DNA from: Epiperipatus broadwayi
Lineage: Eukaryota; Onychophora; Udeonychophora; Euonychophora; Peripatidae
NCBI GenBank assembly: GCA_028023455.1
Contig: JAQFVV010006272.1
Location: 5,139,217-5,203,216, forward strand
Direction: 5' to 3'
DNA length: 64,000 bases
Below the pieces are notes generated by a model. It made no database searches, had not been told where the DNA came from, and was given only the letters and a program-made list of their open reading frames with translations. Positions 47,830-59,215 of the stretch are shown piece after piece (the stretch's first letter is position 1; each line of letters starts with the position of its first letter). A program made the position numbers and the translations under genes.

Positions 47830-49370
47830 AATTAACTTTTATATAGTCTTTCAATCCATAGTAATACTTTGGGTTAATTACTCAACCATCATAAATTGCC
47901 ATTAAATTCAAAAAACATAAAAGAAGAAAAAATCATCAACTCAAATTTCAGAAATCCCAAATTTTTATGTTAGCAGTTTGTCTATTAATTATATTCATTT
48001 TATTTCTATTTATGAAAATTGCCTCCTTAATTGTTCTTTTATTGTGACTTCTCTCTTCATAAGAAATTTTAACACTTTCAACAACAAACTTAAATTTATA
48101 TTTGCATGTGCTTTCATGATCCAAGAAAACTGAAGCAGTCATTAAATCATTATTTTTACTTTACAATTTATGCTCCTTTAATTATTATTCACCTATTATA
48201 ACAAACTTCCACAAAAAATTGATATACATTAAAGTTATTTGTAACACAAAATGAAACATTAAACAACACATCCTTATATATATATCTTTAAAAAATTTCA
48301 CTTGAGTATTTGAAAGATATGGAATAGATATCTATTTTTTATTATCAATCTTCAAATCCTTTAATTCATTATACTTTTTTTTAAATTGATATAAAGTTAT
48401 TAGTCTGTTCAATCTTATAACCAACTTCAAGCAATTTCTTGGCAAATATTTCAATATTTTTTAATTTATCACTTTGATAATGACATAAGCTTTCATTATG
48501 AAACAAAAAAGATCTAAAATCTATCATCTTATGCATAATTGGTATTTTTGATTTACAATTTATATATATCACCTTTTTTGCAATGGTTTGATTACTAATT
48601 TATAACTTAGCATACTATTATTTCTTATAATAAATAAATCAAAATACTTAATACTTTATCCTGTTCATTTTCAATAGTCCATTTCAAACCATTCAAATTA
48701 TTTAAATCTTCTACAAGCAAATTTATAATATTGGTATATCTGTATACAAAAACATCCACATACCTTTTGTAAATTTTAATATCTTTAAAAGTACACATAC
48801 CTAAAATTTTATTCTCATATGTAGACAAAACAAAATTGCAAACTTGTGCAATAGCAGGCAGACCCACAGACCAACTTTTAGACATTTTATAATATCCACC
48901 TTCAAAAGACACAATAATGTTCTCATCAAAAAATTTTAAAAAATCAATAACAAATTTTATATCATATTTACAAATCCCTTTACTTTTTAATGCATGTTCA
49001 ATAATTTTTATGGAATCCACTCTATCAATATAATCATAAAATTCTGTCACATCTAATGAAGCAATAACGTCATTCTCATCAATCACTATATTTTTAATTC
49101 TACTTACAAAATCAAAATAAGTAATAGTATCTCCCCCAAATCCTAAAATCTTTTGTAACAGCTTACCAATATGTTTAGATGTCTGATACATAAATGAACC
49201 ACCAAAATCAGTCATAATTCACAAAGAATTTACTTCTTTATGTAATTTTATATTTGCAAAATATGAGGACATATAGTACATGAAGCATATGTATAAATAT
49301 ACATTATTATTTATGACTTTATTCTTAGCTTTTTTAAAAATATTGCTAATGAATTTTATTCTCTGACCAT
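47830..49370 (-). mobile_element. PLE family A, main part (RT and endonuclease end), minus strand
   Basis: 49215-48625 is an open RT: NIVIDENDVIASLDVTEFYD (RT motif A), SWSVGLPAIAQVCNFVLS (motif B region), and IYKRYVDVFVYRYTN, where the PLE active site YVDD reads YVDV. 48572-48381 is the thumb-like end. 48142-47948 encodes the C-terminal end of the GIY-YIG region (SHNKRTIKEAIFINRNK, RQTANIKIW). Most of the GIY-YIG core is missing between 48380 and 48145. A 3' tail matching that of copy C runs to about 47830. The 5' part is at 51321-51523, displaced by PLE B. Confidence 0.85.
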
Positions 49371-51320
49371 CAAAGACAATGCAACAATTATAATGGATAC
49401 AACTAGTTATGATAACAAAATACAAGAACTCCTCACAGCCAATATAGAAAAGTGGCAAAAAATCCAACACCGATTAGAAAAACAAAGTTATAAGCATTAC
49501 TCAGAAAGCATCACAAGTACTTCACTGATTCAGAAAAAAGTAAAATAACATCATATTTCAGCAAAAGTTCTCATCTTTATGGTCTACCTAAAATCCATAA
49601 GGATCATGTTCCATTAAGACCTATTGTTACTTCTAGAGATTCTCCTTGCCAAAATTTGGCAAGATTTCTTCTCAAAGTTTTAAGTCCTTTGGCATACAAG
49701 ACCAGTCCTTTGTCAGGACTCTAGACACTTTGTAGAATTAATCAAGAACATGAAAATTGAAAGAATTAACTTACTGGTAAGCTTTGAAATGGAATGTTTA
49801 TTCATGAATGTACCATGTGAAGAAGCATTGTCTATAGTAAGAAAAAGATTAAATGGTGATAATAGTTTACAAACCAGAATAGCTTTTCCTGTTGATAGTA
49901 TAATGGAACTATTAACATTCTGCATAAAAACAACATACTTTCAATATAACAAAGAATTCTTTCAAAAAAAATCAAGGAATGGCTATGGGCTCACCATTGT
50001 CTCCCCTGATTAGCAATATTTACAAGGAAGAACATGAAATCTTAGCCATAAAAACTACTCCATATTAACCTAAAGTTTGGCTTCGCTATATAGATGATAC
50101 ATTTGTTGTAAGATCACATAGTGAATAATTGCTACAAACTTTCTGGAAACACATCAACAATATATCCCTTTCAATTAAATCCACAATAGAATCAAAACAA
50201 AAACAAAAATTGGCATTCTTAGATGTTCTTGTGACAAGACTCCTTCATAGCAAAATCAAAACTGCAGTTTACCGAAAACCAAAATACCTAGTTTATACAT
50301 TCATTCACACCAGAAACACAAAACATGGAGTTATATTATCACTATGAAACAGAACTAAAGAAGTTTATCCAGAAATGAATCAATTGGAAAAAGATCTATA
50401 TAGAACAAACTCTTATGAAAAATGTTTATCCATCATCTGTTATTAAGAAAACATTAACTAGACAACAAAAAGAACTATTAAGAGAAAAGACAATTATTAG
50501 TACTGAAGTATACATATATTCCAAAAATAGCAGACAAATTAAGGAAAATCTCCAATCAGTATAACATCAGAAACAACTTTCCAGAGCCATACCCCCACTA
50601 CAAAGAATTCTAACATCTACAAAACCTAAACTATTTCAATGAAATGCTGAAAAAAAAACAGCATCTATGCAATACCATGTGAATGTGGAAGAACATATAT
50701 TGATGAGACCAGCTGACCCATTAAAAGCACTTTCAAGAATACAAACTGATGATTAGAAGAGAGAAAACAGGCGTGTCTAAGATAGCAGACCATGTATGTG
50801 CCAATGAAGATATGTTCAATTGGAATAATACAAAAATATTAAATAGAGAAGAAAAGGTACAAAGAAGAAAATTTAAAGAAGCTGCTCACATGACAATGGC
50901 AAAAATCCCATAAGCCAACCTACTGTGACTATATATAATGTGTAGAAAACACTAATCAATTTTGCTCTTAGGAAAAAGTGGAGAAATCAGGAAGAAGCTC
51001 ATAGATAAGTATATGAAATTACTACAGAATGTTGCCTTTGACAGTATGGCTCAATTAGTTAGAGCATTACCTTAAAATTCAATATTCAAGAATCTAAGGA
51101 TCCAAGTTCAAATCCCATGCTAGTACTGTCACTAGTCAGGCCAGTAACACCTGAAGAAGAGGGAAAAATAATACCTCTCGAAATGTTGTGCATATACTAA
51201 TCTGTTTGATGAGCTATTACTAATAGTTGAATGTATTTGGAATATTTAAATAAAGTTAAATCTTTCTAAAGGCATTCAATACACATATTAGATGATGGAA
51301 ATAGTCCAATATAAAAATAC
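49371..51320 (+). mobile_element. PLE family B (Neptune/Penelope-type) inserted in PLE A
   Basis: 5'-truncated; the first codons read KDNATIIMDTTSYDNKIQEL. The RT follows in shifting frames: motif A as LLVSFEMECLFMNVPCEEAL, FCIKTTYFQYNKEFFQKK, then YGLTIVSP (motif B), VWLRYIDDTFVVRSH (intact YxDD), QKLAFLDVLVTRLLHSKI. The GIY-YIG endonuclease lies at 50660-50910: CECGRTYIDET, KIADHVCANEDM, RRKFKEAAHMTMAK. The 3' tail (50935-51320) includes a tRNA-like block. Both insertion borders fall inside PLE A coding DNA. At least six frame breaks. Confidence 0.9.
51033..51128 (+). other. tRNA-like block with Pol III A and B boxes in the PLE B 3' tail
   Basis: A box tggctcaattag (51047-51058), D-arm GCTC..GAGC, an anticodon-like stem ccttaa..ctaagg enclosing a long loop, and B box agttcaaatcc (51105-51115). 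The same block is present at 34327-34395 (minus) and 34729-34797 (plus, best preserved), always with the same PLE sequence on both sides. It is therefore part of the element, not a separate insertion. Confidence 0.75.
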
Positions 51321-51523
51321 AAAAAGAAACCAAGTTTATTAATTCGCACTTTAACTTTATCAAAATACTGACACTTTATCATTAAACACATTTTCAGACT
51401 TTTATCTTCATTCAAACAAATCATATTATTAGGTTTAAGCTTCTGTTTACATTCTGAAATGGCCAGTTCCCATAAATTTTCATATGAAATCACATTAAAT
51501 TTATGACAGTTAATTTTCTTTAT
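51321..51523 (-). mobile_element. PLE family A, 5' coding part cut off by PLE B
   Basis: Minus codons KKINCHKFNVISYENLWELA, then CKQKLKPNNMICLNEDK and RINKLGFFL match the start of copy C on the plus strand (NCYKFNMILYENSWELTISE, QMDKLVFFL). The next codons of C (NMNGQRIKLL) are matched in A by FDGQRIKFIS at about 49390, the other side of PLE B, so the split is exact. Confidence 0.85.
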
Positions 51524-51549
51524 GTGAAAGTCTTACTGCTAATGAAATT

Positions 51550-53470
51550 ATAAAGAAAATTAATTGTTATAAATTTAATATGATTTTATATGAAAATTCA
51601 TGGGAACTGACCATTTCGGAACTTACACAGAAGCTTAAAACTGATAATATGATTTATTTGAAAGATGATGGCATGGAGTATATTGAGAAAGTTAAAATGC
51701 AAATGGATAAACTTGTTTTCTTTTTGATTGAAGAATATAATATGAATGGTCAAAGAATAAAATTATTAACAATATTTTAAAAATGCTAAGGATAAAATCA
51801 TAAGTAATAATGTGTACTGTAATATATATCCTCCATGAGCTATATGTTCTCATATTTTTGAAAATATAAAAATTACATAAAGAAGAAAATCTTTTGTGAA
51901 TTATGATTGATTTCGGTAGTTCATTTATGTGTCAGACATCTAAATAAATAGATTTTAGGATGTGGGGAAAATACTATTGCTTCACCTATCGATTTTATAG
52001 ATAAAATTAAAAATCTAGTGATTGATGAGAGGGATGTTATTATTTCATTAGATGTGACAGAAATGTATAGTTCTATTGACAGAATAGATTCTATAAAAAT
52101 TATCAAACATATTAAAAAATAAAGAGGTTCGTAAATATGATATGAAATTTATTATTAATTCTTTAAAATTATTTGATAATAACATCATTGCTTGTTTTGA
52201 AGGTGTATGTTATAAAATATCTAAAGATAGGCCTATCGTTCTGCCTGTTGCTGCACATGTTTGCAATTTTGTTTTGTCTACATATGAGAGTAAAATTTTA
52301 GGTTATGTGTAATTTTAAAGATATTAAAATTTACAAAAGATATGTGAATGACATTCTTGTTTGCGAACATATCAATACTATAAATTTTCTTGTAAAGGAG
52401 TTAAATAATTTGAATGGTTTGAAATGGATTATTGAAAAAAAAAACAGGACAAAAGTATTACGTATTTGGATTTATTTATTAAAAGAAATAATAGTATGTT
52501 AAGTTATAAATTAGTAATCAAACCATTGCAAAAAAGAAGATATATAAATTGTAAATCGAAAGTACCAATTATGTATAAGATGGCAAGTTTTAGGTCTTTT
52601 TTGATTCATAATGAAAGATTACGTTATTGTCAAAGTAATAAATTAAAAAATATTGATTTATTTGCCAAGGAATTGCTTGAACTTGGGTATAAGATTGAAC
52701 AGATTAATAATACTTTATGTCAATTTAAAAAAATATATAATGATTTAATGGAGTTGAAGATTGGTAATAAAAATGGATACCTATTCTATATATTTCAAAT
52801 GTTCAAGTGAAATTTTTTAAGGATATATATAAGGATATGTTTTATATTTCATTTTGTGTTACAAAGAACATTAATAAGTTAGTGAATAATTCTAAAAGTG
52901 TCATACCTTTCAATCAAAAAAGTACACAGAGGTAAAACTCTCTATACAGTAGGTACCACTCAATGCAAGCATAAAGAATAATAATCAAGTGATGTTTCGT
53001 GGTTTATGCAAAAAAGTAATGTTGTGTACCAAATTTTTTATAGATGTATGTCATCATATATAGGTGAATTGAGGTGCAGTATTGAGAAAAGATAAAAGGA
53101 GCATGAATTGTTATACAAGCATGTAAAAAATAAAAATAATAAAGACTTAATGACTGCTTCAATTTTCTTGGTTTATGAAAGAACATGTAAATATAAATTT
53201 AAGTTTGATCTTGAAACTGTTAAGATTCTTCATAAAGAGAGAAACCATAATAAAAGAAAAATTAAGGAGGCAATTTTCATAAATAGAAATCAAATGAATA
53301 TAATTAATAGATAAACTGCTAACATTAAAATTTGGTATTCCTGGGATTTGAGTTGATGATGTTTGTTTCCATTGTGTGTTTTTTTTTTAATTTAATGACA
53401 GTTGAAGAGGGTTAAGTAATTAACTGAAAATACTTCTGTGGATTGAAAGCTGTATATAATAGTTAATTAC
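51550..53470 (+). mobile_element. PLE family A, second copy (C), plus strand, head to head with the first
   Basis: From ataaagaaaattaattgtta: ILYENSWELTISELTQKLKT, then motif A in VIISLDVTEMYSSIDRIDSI, YKRYVNDILVCEHINT (active site YVDD reads YVND), RYINCKSKVPIMYKM and KELLELGYKIEQIN. A GIY-YIG region follows at 53020-53330: CMSSYIGELRCSIEKR, KEHELLYKHV, RKIKEAIFINRNQ. The 3' tail runs to about 53470. Several frame breaks, plus a foldback-element fragment at 52923-53010 between RT and endonuclease. Only 26 bp separate it from the inverted copy A. Confidence 0.85.
52923..53010 (+). mobile_element. Foldback/TIR element fragment inside PLE copy C
   Basis: gaggtaaaactctctatacagtag and accactcaatgcaagc match the terminal repeat; tgatgtttcgtggttta matches the next inner segment of the 37.1-kb copy. 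Confidence 0.65.
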
Positions 53471-53828
53471 AATTATATGTATTAATTTAATTGTTGTTAT
53501 ATATATATATATTAGGATACTGTTGTTACCAGTATTTTAAATAATTAGCATTTACTATTAATACAAACTTAATTATTTTTAAGTGTACATTTATTTATAT
53601 TAACTATTAGTAATTACACTTTAATTTATATAATTAATTTGCATAATTTAGATACACACTTGTCAGCATTGCTTCTAAATGAATGTTGATATTTAATTTT
53701 TGACATATGCATATATAACCCCAAAATATGTATTTCATTATAAATACTTATTAATACAATTGTATCCTAATATACATATATATAATAAAAGTGAAATTCA
53801 ATACAGCTTTTATTTGTTAGAAAATTAC

Positions 53829-54014
53829 AATTTTAATTTCTTTTTTCCTTTGCTTAGAGTTTGTTATACTTTTCAGTAAACTTTCACAAAACATAAGCTC
53901 ACGTGACTTCATTTCATTGTGTATTTTTTTAGCCAACTCTTTTTTGTCAGTAGCTTGCATTTTTGCAAGTGATTCTTCTTTACTTTTAATTATTTCTTTC
54001 ATTTGCCTCATTTC
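53829..54014 (-). CDS. SLK/STK10-like gene, internal exon (62 codons)
   Basis: Acceptor attttttgtag, then EMRQMKEIIKSKEESLAKMQ, ATDKKELAKKIHNEMKSREL, MFCESLLKSITNSKQRKKEI and KI, donor gtaatt. The family reads EMEQMQRYNQR...LKVRQQQEKARLPKIQRSE.KTRMAMYKKSL and continues with a stretch ending EQREKVKQ. The start EM-QM and the positions of 'SL' and of the closing lysine-rich part agree. Both borders are phase 0, fitting the exons before and after. If this exon were not spliced, the frame would end at 53820 just before AATAAA, so a short poly(A) isoform is possible. Confidence 0.8.
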
Positions 54015-54128
54015 CTACAAAAAATAAAAAATATGTATATAGTATTTGAAAATATATATATATCATTTACATTGTAATTCTGAGATTTTTTTTTTTGAGA
54101 ATAAAAAAATCTAATATATATTACTAAC

Positions 54129-54253
54129 TTTTTGATGACTACTTAGTAACTGCTGACATTGAAGAGAAAAGGTATCTTCAAGCTGTTTTCTGAGTAAAGC
54201 ATGTTTTTTCTGCAACTTTGGTTCTTCCAGTTTTCTAATAGCTATTTGTCTTG
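54129..54253 (-). CDS. SLK/STK10-like gene, internal exon (first certain one)
   Basis: Acceptor ttattatttcag, then (two bases completing a codon) RQIAIRKLEEPKLQKKHALL, RKQLEDTFSLQCQQLLSSHQ, K, donor gttagt. The family segment is LWEMEEHQLQERHQLVKQQL, KDQYFLQRHDLLRKHEK: the L-E-E-x2-L-Q-x-(R/K)-H-x-L-x-(K/R)-Q-L-x-D pattern is clear. It begins in phase 1 and ends in phase 0, joining 53829-54014. The preceding exon must therefore end in phase 1; the candidate at 59216-59437 does, the small exon at 55199-55240 does not. Confidence 0.8.
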
Positions 54254-55198
54254 CTGAAATAATAAACAAGGATATATATTGACACAAACATTCATAATAT
54301 AAATAAAAAAGAAACTATAGAATGAGTTATTTCTTTTTACCTTAGTCAAAAAAAGGTTCATAATTAATTTTTTAAATATAATGTTATTACTCCTTGGTTA
54401 AATTATACACATATAATTTTAAATAAAGCTTTATTTAGATTTTAGACAGTCTAGCCATTATTTAAAATCATGTTAGGCTACTTAAACATCTACATTAAAA
54501 TAAAAAATTATAACGATAATAATAAGCAACAATATAGTATCTAAAATATATACTAATTCAATTGAACAAATAGTTCTTTGAGATGTCATGTAAATTTCAC
54601 CCAGAAATTGGAGCTTCAAACAAAAATATTTTAGCTCTTGATTCCATTAATCTATCATTGCATTAAACTGCAAAAAATAATATTCAGCATAAGGATTCAA
54701 TATAATTAAATAAGCTTATATATAATAAATGAATTATTAATTATTTCATTCATTAAGAGCAGTATAAAAATCGATTCTATAATTCATATCATTCAAGTCA
54801 TTGTGTATTTTAACTTTACTAAAGAATCGACCTGACATCTTACACATCTTACTTTATAACCAAATATCCTTCAGGTACCTAGACTTTAACATATAAAAAT
54901 TCATCAAATATATATGTGATGTATATTTATATACAAATTAACCAATTCAAAATTTTATATTGCATGAGTGTGGATAATATTCATACATATCTTAGTACTT
55001 ATTTATATATTTTGTTATATCTTATATGTGCGTGCATGTGTGTTATAAATTTATTTGATTATTATATATAATGCCTTTTTGGAAAAAAATATTATATATG
55101 TATAATCAATTTTTCAATCTAATGCATATAATATACTTATGGATTTTTTTAATTAGCTGTTTCTTTTTTTTTTATTTTATTGTTACATTTTCATTTAC

Positions 55199-55240
55199 CA
55201 TTGTCAAACTTCCTCCACTCACAACTTTGACGCCATCCAT
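55199..55240 (-). CDS. Candidate start exon of 14 codons
   Basis: ATG at 55240-55238 gives MDGVKVVSGGSLTM and then the donor gtaaat; an inner donor gtgagt after GTT would shorten it to six codons. An ETS-type motif lies about 340 bp upstream. It would be the natural start of a transcript running into the coiled-coil exons. Both donors leave phase 0, while the exon at 54129-54253 needs phase 1, so an intermediate exon would be required. Confidence 0.3.
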
Positions 55241-55575
55241 TTCAGATAAATACACTAATGATTATTACTAATCACTTTCGAAACTTGAGACTATCTCTAG
55301 CACAAATATAAACTTTAAACCTCAGTTAAAGATTAATATATCTGTTGTTGTTGTTTTTTAAATTTACACACAACAGTTGTAATAACCACAAGCTCAGTTC
55401 CTATATCTATGTTGTACAATTCCTTCTCTAATTTAATAACCAGGGTTGAACGTTATATCATATTTTGATTACATTGTTTTGATTTATTCTACTTTTTAGC
55501 TAAATAAAAATAATTATCGTAAGTCTTGAGCTTTCTAAAATTTTTCAGCAATAAAAAAAAAAACTCGGTTTCATT

Positions 55576-55584
55576 CCGGAAGTG
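55576..55584. promoter_or_regulatory. ETS-type motif CCGGAAGTG, possible promoter
   Basis: An exact ETS/GABP core in AT-rich DNA with almost no other CpG nearby. It lies upstream of the minus-strand candidate start exon at 55199-55240. Orientation alone does not decide the direction. Confidence 0.4.
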
Positions 55585-55825
55585 AAACTCTGCTGAGTAT
55601 AAAAACACAACACTGCTTTTTAATTTTAATGTATATGAATATTTTTAATTTCTTTTTCCAAAATATTTTTAACGGGAGATTATAACAAATAATTGTGAGT
55701 CATAACTTTTTTAAAAAAGTTTAAATTCAAAACGTCAAATGTATTTATTTTTGCGTCATAATTAATTAAGAAATAATAATTTCAAACTAAAAAAATATTT
55801 TATTTTCCTATTGACAATTTATATA

Positions 55826-55952
55826 TATTTGTGGTTGTTGTTTTTTTCCCTCATGTGTCATAGCATCGGCCGGGACGCGAACCCGGGCAACTGCTTAATA
55901 AGGCAGTCGCTCTGACCTCTCGACCACCAATGCAAGAGTATTTGTGGTTGTT
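55826..55952 (-). mobile_element. tRNA-derived retroposon with 14-bp target duplication
   Basis: Minus-strand tRNA-like body at 55933-55863 (71 nt): 7-bp acceptor stem gcattgg/ccgatgc (one G-U), D stem gtcg/cgac, anticodon arm actgc/gcagt with an 8-nt loop, T arm ccggg/cccgg with ttcgcgt. It is followed by a short tail tatgacacatgaggg and an A-rich end (gaaaaaaac). The flanks are the direct repeat tatttgtggttgtt (55826-55839 and 55939-55952). This is the hallmark of LINE-mediated insertion of a tRNA-type transcript. Related to the glycine tRNA-like piece at 44554. Confidence 0.8.
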
Positions 55953-58900
55953 ATTCACTACTTTATTAGAATAAGTAGTAAATGAAAGTAAATCTTAATA
56001 AATATTGCAAATTCTCACATTATAATCTTCAAAATATAAATTTAAAAAAAGGTAATTAATTGTTTAATAACAGACCAAACATCAATTTCTCTGAACAGAA
56101 ACTAGTTTAAATACAGAAACAGGCATTCAAGTAAAAAAGTACCACAGATTCATATTACATTGAATACATCATTGATCAAAGCTACTTGTTATAGCATTCA
56201 AAGTTTGTTAGTTTAATATCTGTGTTTGATCAGATGGAAAATATTATAGACTTATAAAGATTGTGTCATAATTTATATATATAAAAAAGGTTAATATATA
56301 TAATGAAGTATATGTTTTAGCTTATAATTTAAGTTTAATTCCAAAATAGGCAACAACAAAAAAAGGATCCAATCAGAATTTTTATCTTAAAGTAGCCATC
56401 TAAAGCATTTAGCTAACATTTTATTATTGGTGGATAAATAGATGTTTAACAATACTAAAATAAAGAGCAAAATAAAAGTGAAAAAATACTCAAACTCTCA
56501 TCCTCAACAATAGTCAATCTCCGCTGCTCTTTATGGAAAACTGTTGACTTGTAGTGGATCATTTAAAGAATTTTATTTTACTGATATTTATATAGGACAA
56601 AAATAAATAAATAAATGGATGAATACATAATTGCTGGATGAATAAATAGATATTTAATAAATAGATATATAAACAGAAAGATAGACACTAAATTTGAAAG
56701 ATAAATTTTCAACTAATAAATCATAATCCTATAAAAGGAAAAGCAAGATTCATAGTTATATCAATTATTATGTTTATTTTAATAATGAAATGTTTTAATA
56801 ATAATTTCTAGATGAGTTAACTTTACTCAGATAAATAAAATATATTTATAAGTAATTAACACACAATGTTATTAAAAAGGCATATGTTTGTAAAAGTACC
56901 AGTCTGAACAAATTGTAAATTGTAAGACAAGCATCCAATCAAGTTTATTGTTCTTCAAAAATCAGTTAGGAGTTTAAATGAGAAACCAAACACCAATGTA
57001 GGATCAAGAGCTTATAAACACATAACACCAGTGTTCCAGTTGTGGATTATACAATTATTATAAAACTCCAGGAAGGATAAATCCAGAGAATAATAATTAT
57101 CAATGAATATCTGCTTTCCAAAGGTTTAAAAAAATCTAGAAAGTATTACAATATGGACATTTTTTTATTTGTAAACTTTAAAACTTTACTATATACATAT
57201 TTAGCTCATATAATAGTTACACTATAAACCAAGCAGAATGAATGCATCCAACTATGTATGTTATTGTTGGTCAAATATTACCACAGAATTACATAAGTCT
57301 TCATTTTGAAATAACTATATGTTAATTCAATGATATTTATCTCCCCAACTCTTTTATTTAGTTTTTTAAATAAAACCTATTGAGATTCTAACAAAAGTAT
57401 GCTTCATAAAATTCTTTACCATTCCACAAATAGCCAAAAAATGACCAACTCATCAATTATACTATGATATAAATATTCAACAAAAATAGTATTTCTCATC
57501 AAAGTTAATGTAGTAAATACATTATTAATAACAGACTTTTCCCACTCTCTAATCATTTTTATGCAAGCATTCAGTAATCAATATATAATACCAGAAGACC
57601 AATTAGAATTGTTTGCACTTACACCTAATGTTTATTGATTATGTAATGCTTACATATATATGCTGATAAAATGAAAAGATCAAAATATTATCAAAGAAAG
57701 TCATGTGATGCTTTCACGATGATAGATTAAATATACAAAATTTTTAAATTTAATAAAATTACAATGCATTTTTTAGTTTAATTCAGTCTGACTTATATAT
57801 ATCAAATTAAATGTGAATAAATACTCTATTTTAATTGTATTTACGTTGAAAAATATTTTACATTAAATGCTTCATATGCAACCTGGATCTTTATATCTTT
57901 TTAATTTATTTCTTATAATATTAAATATTATTATTTTGAAAATATTACTTTTAAATATTATCATTAAGCTTTTTAATGATAGACTATAACAAATTATATA
58001 TCTATGTTATAACACAGTGGTGAACAACCTTTTTATAACTAGTAACTACTATAAACTGAAATTTTACATGACTCATAAGTGGTTACCATCTTATTATAAG
58101 CATATAATGATAGTAATAATAAAAGTCATTTTACCACATACAAATATATATCTTCATCATTGCTACAAATATATATTTTTTTCCTAGCTATATCTTTATC
58201 ATTTTCTGAACGTTTGATTTTTATAACCCATTTATCTACTAAAAATTTCAATTTCTATCGTGTACATAAAAATGAGAAGGTTTTAAAAATATTTAATTGT
58301 ACATCTTGTGACAAAAAATAAATATGATAAATGTATAATAATACTTGATTCTTAGTAGATTTAATGATTTGTAGCAATTACAACTTTTTTAGTCTCTTGT
58401 AGAAAATGTTTACTGTTAATACAAAGCAGATTGGAATATAAAAAAGGAAGTGTTTCAATAAAAACGTCTTCAGTCGCACAATGATGAATTGAACAGTTTT
58501 ACGTATTTTTTAAATAATCTTTAGGTTTTTGTTTTTACAAATAAAAATTTATTATCCAATGTAAGAACTTCTCAAAATTTTAATGACTCTCAGAAACCCA
58601 CACGCAGCACCGCTGTAATATAATATTTAAATTAATTAAAATTGTTGTTAAAGAAGAAAAAGAATAGCAGAAAAAACTATTTAAATTTTCTTTTGTCTAC
58701 TACATCCTTTATATTTAATGTAAACATATTTGAAATCTATCATTTTCATTTTCTATCTTTTATTATAACATATTTTATTAATCTATTTTTTATCAATTAA
58801 TAACCATTCCTATACAGTATATATAAAATGTAATAATTTCAGTTATTAAACCAATAACATTTTGGACTTAAACCCATATTTATATTAAGCTGAAGTTTTC

Positions 58901-59215
58901 AATTTATCAGTATCTTTTTAATCTTTCTTATTTAAATATCCTTCAGTGAAAAGCTAATGTAGAGAAATATGTCCAGAATTTCAATGTCAATTTATTATAA
59001 TTTACCATTCTTTTTGACCTTCTTGGTGGATACAGTGTTAATAGTAAGTCATGAAATCAAAATTGCTCTTTTGAAAAAGATAAACTTATTAATTTTTTAT
59101 CTCTTAATATGATGGTATTAAAATAATTTCCAAATAAAATTCTTAGTTATTGTTGCATATTGAGTTGCAGCATGTGAGTGGTTGAGAGGTTATTCCAGCA
59201 ATCAAATAATAATAC
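55953..59215. other. No gene seen
   Basis: AT-rich; if the exon at 59.2 kb belongs to the SLK/STK10-like gene this is intron. The upstream part of the PKK coiled coil, expected here, was searched for by eye and not found. Confidence 0.4.
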
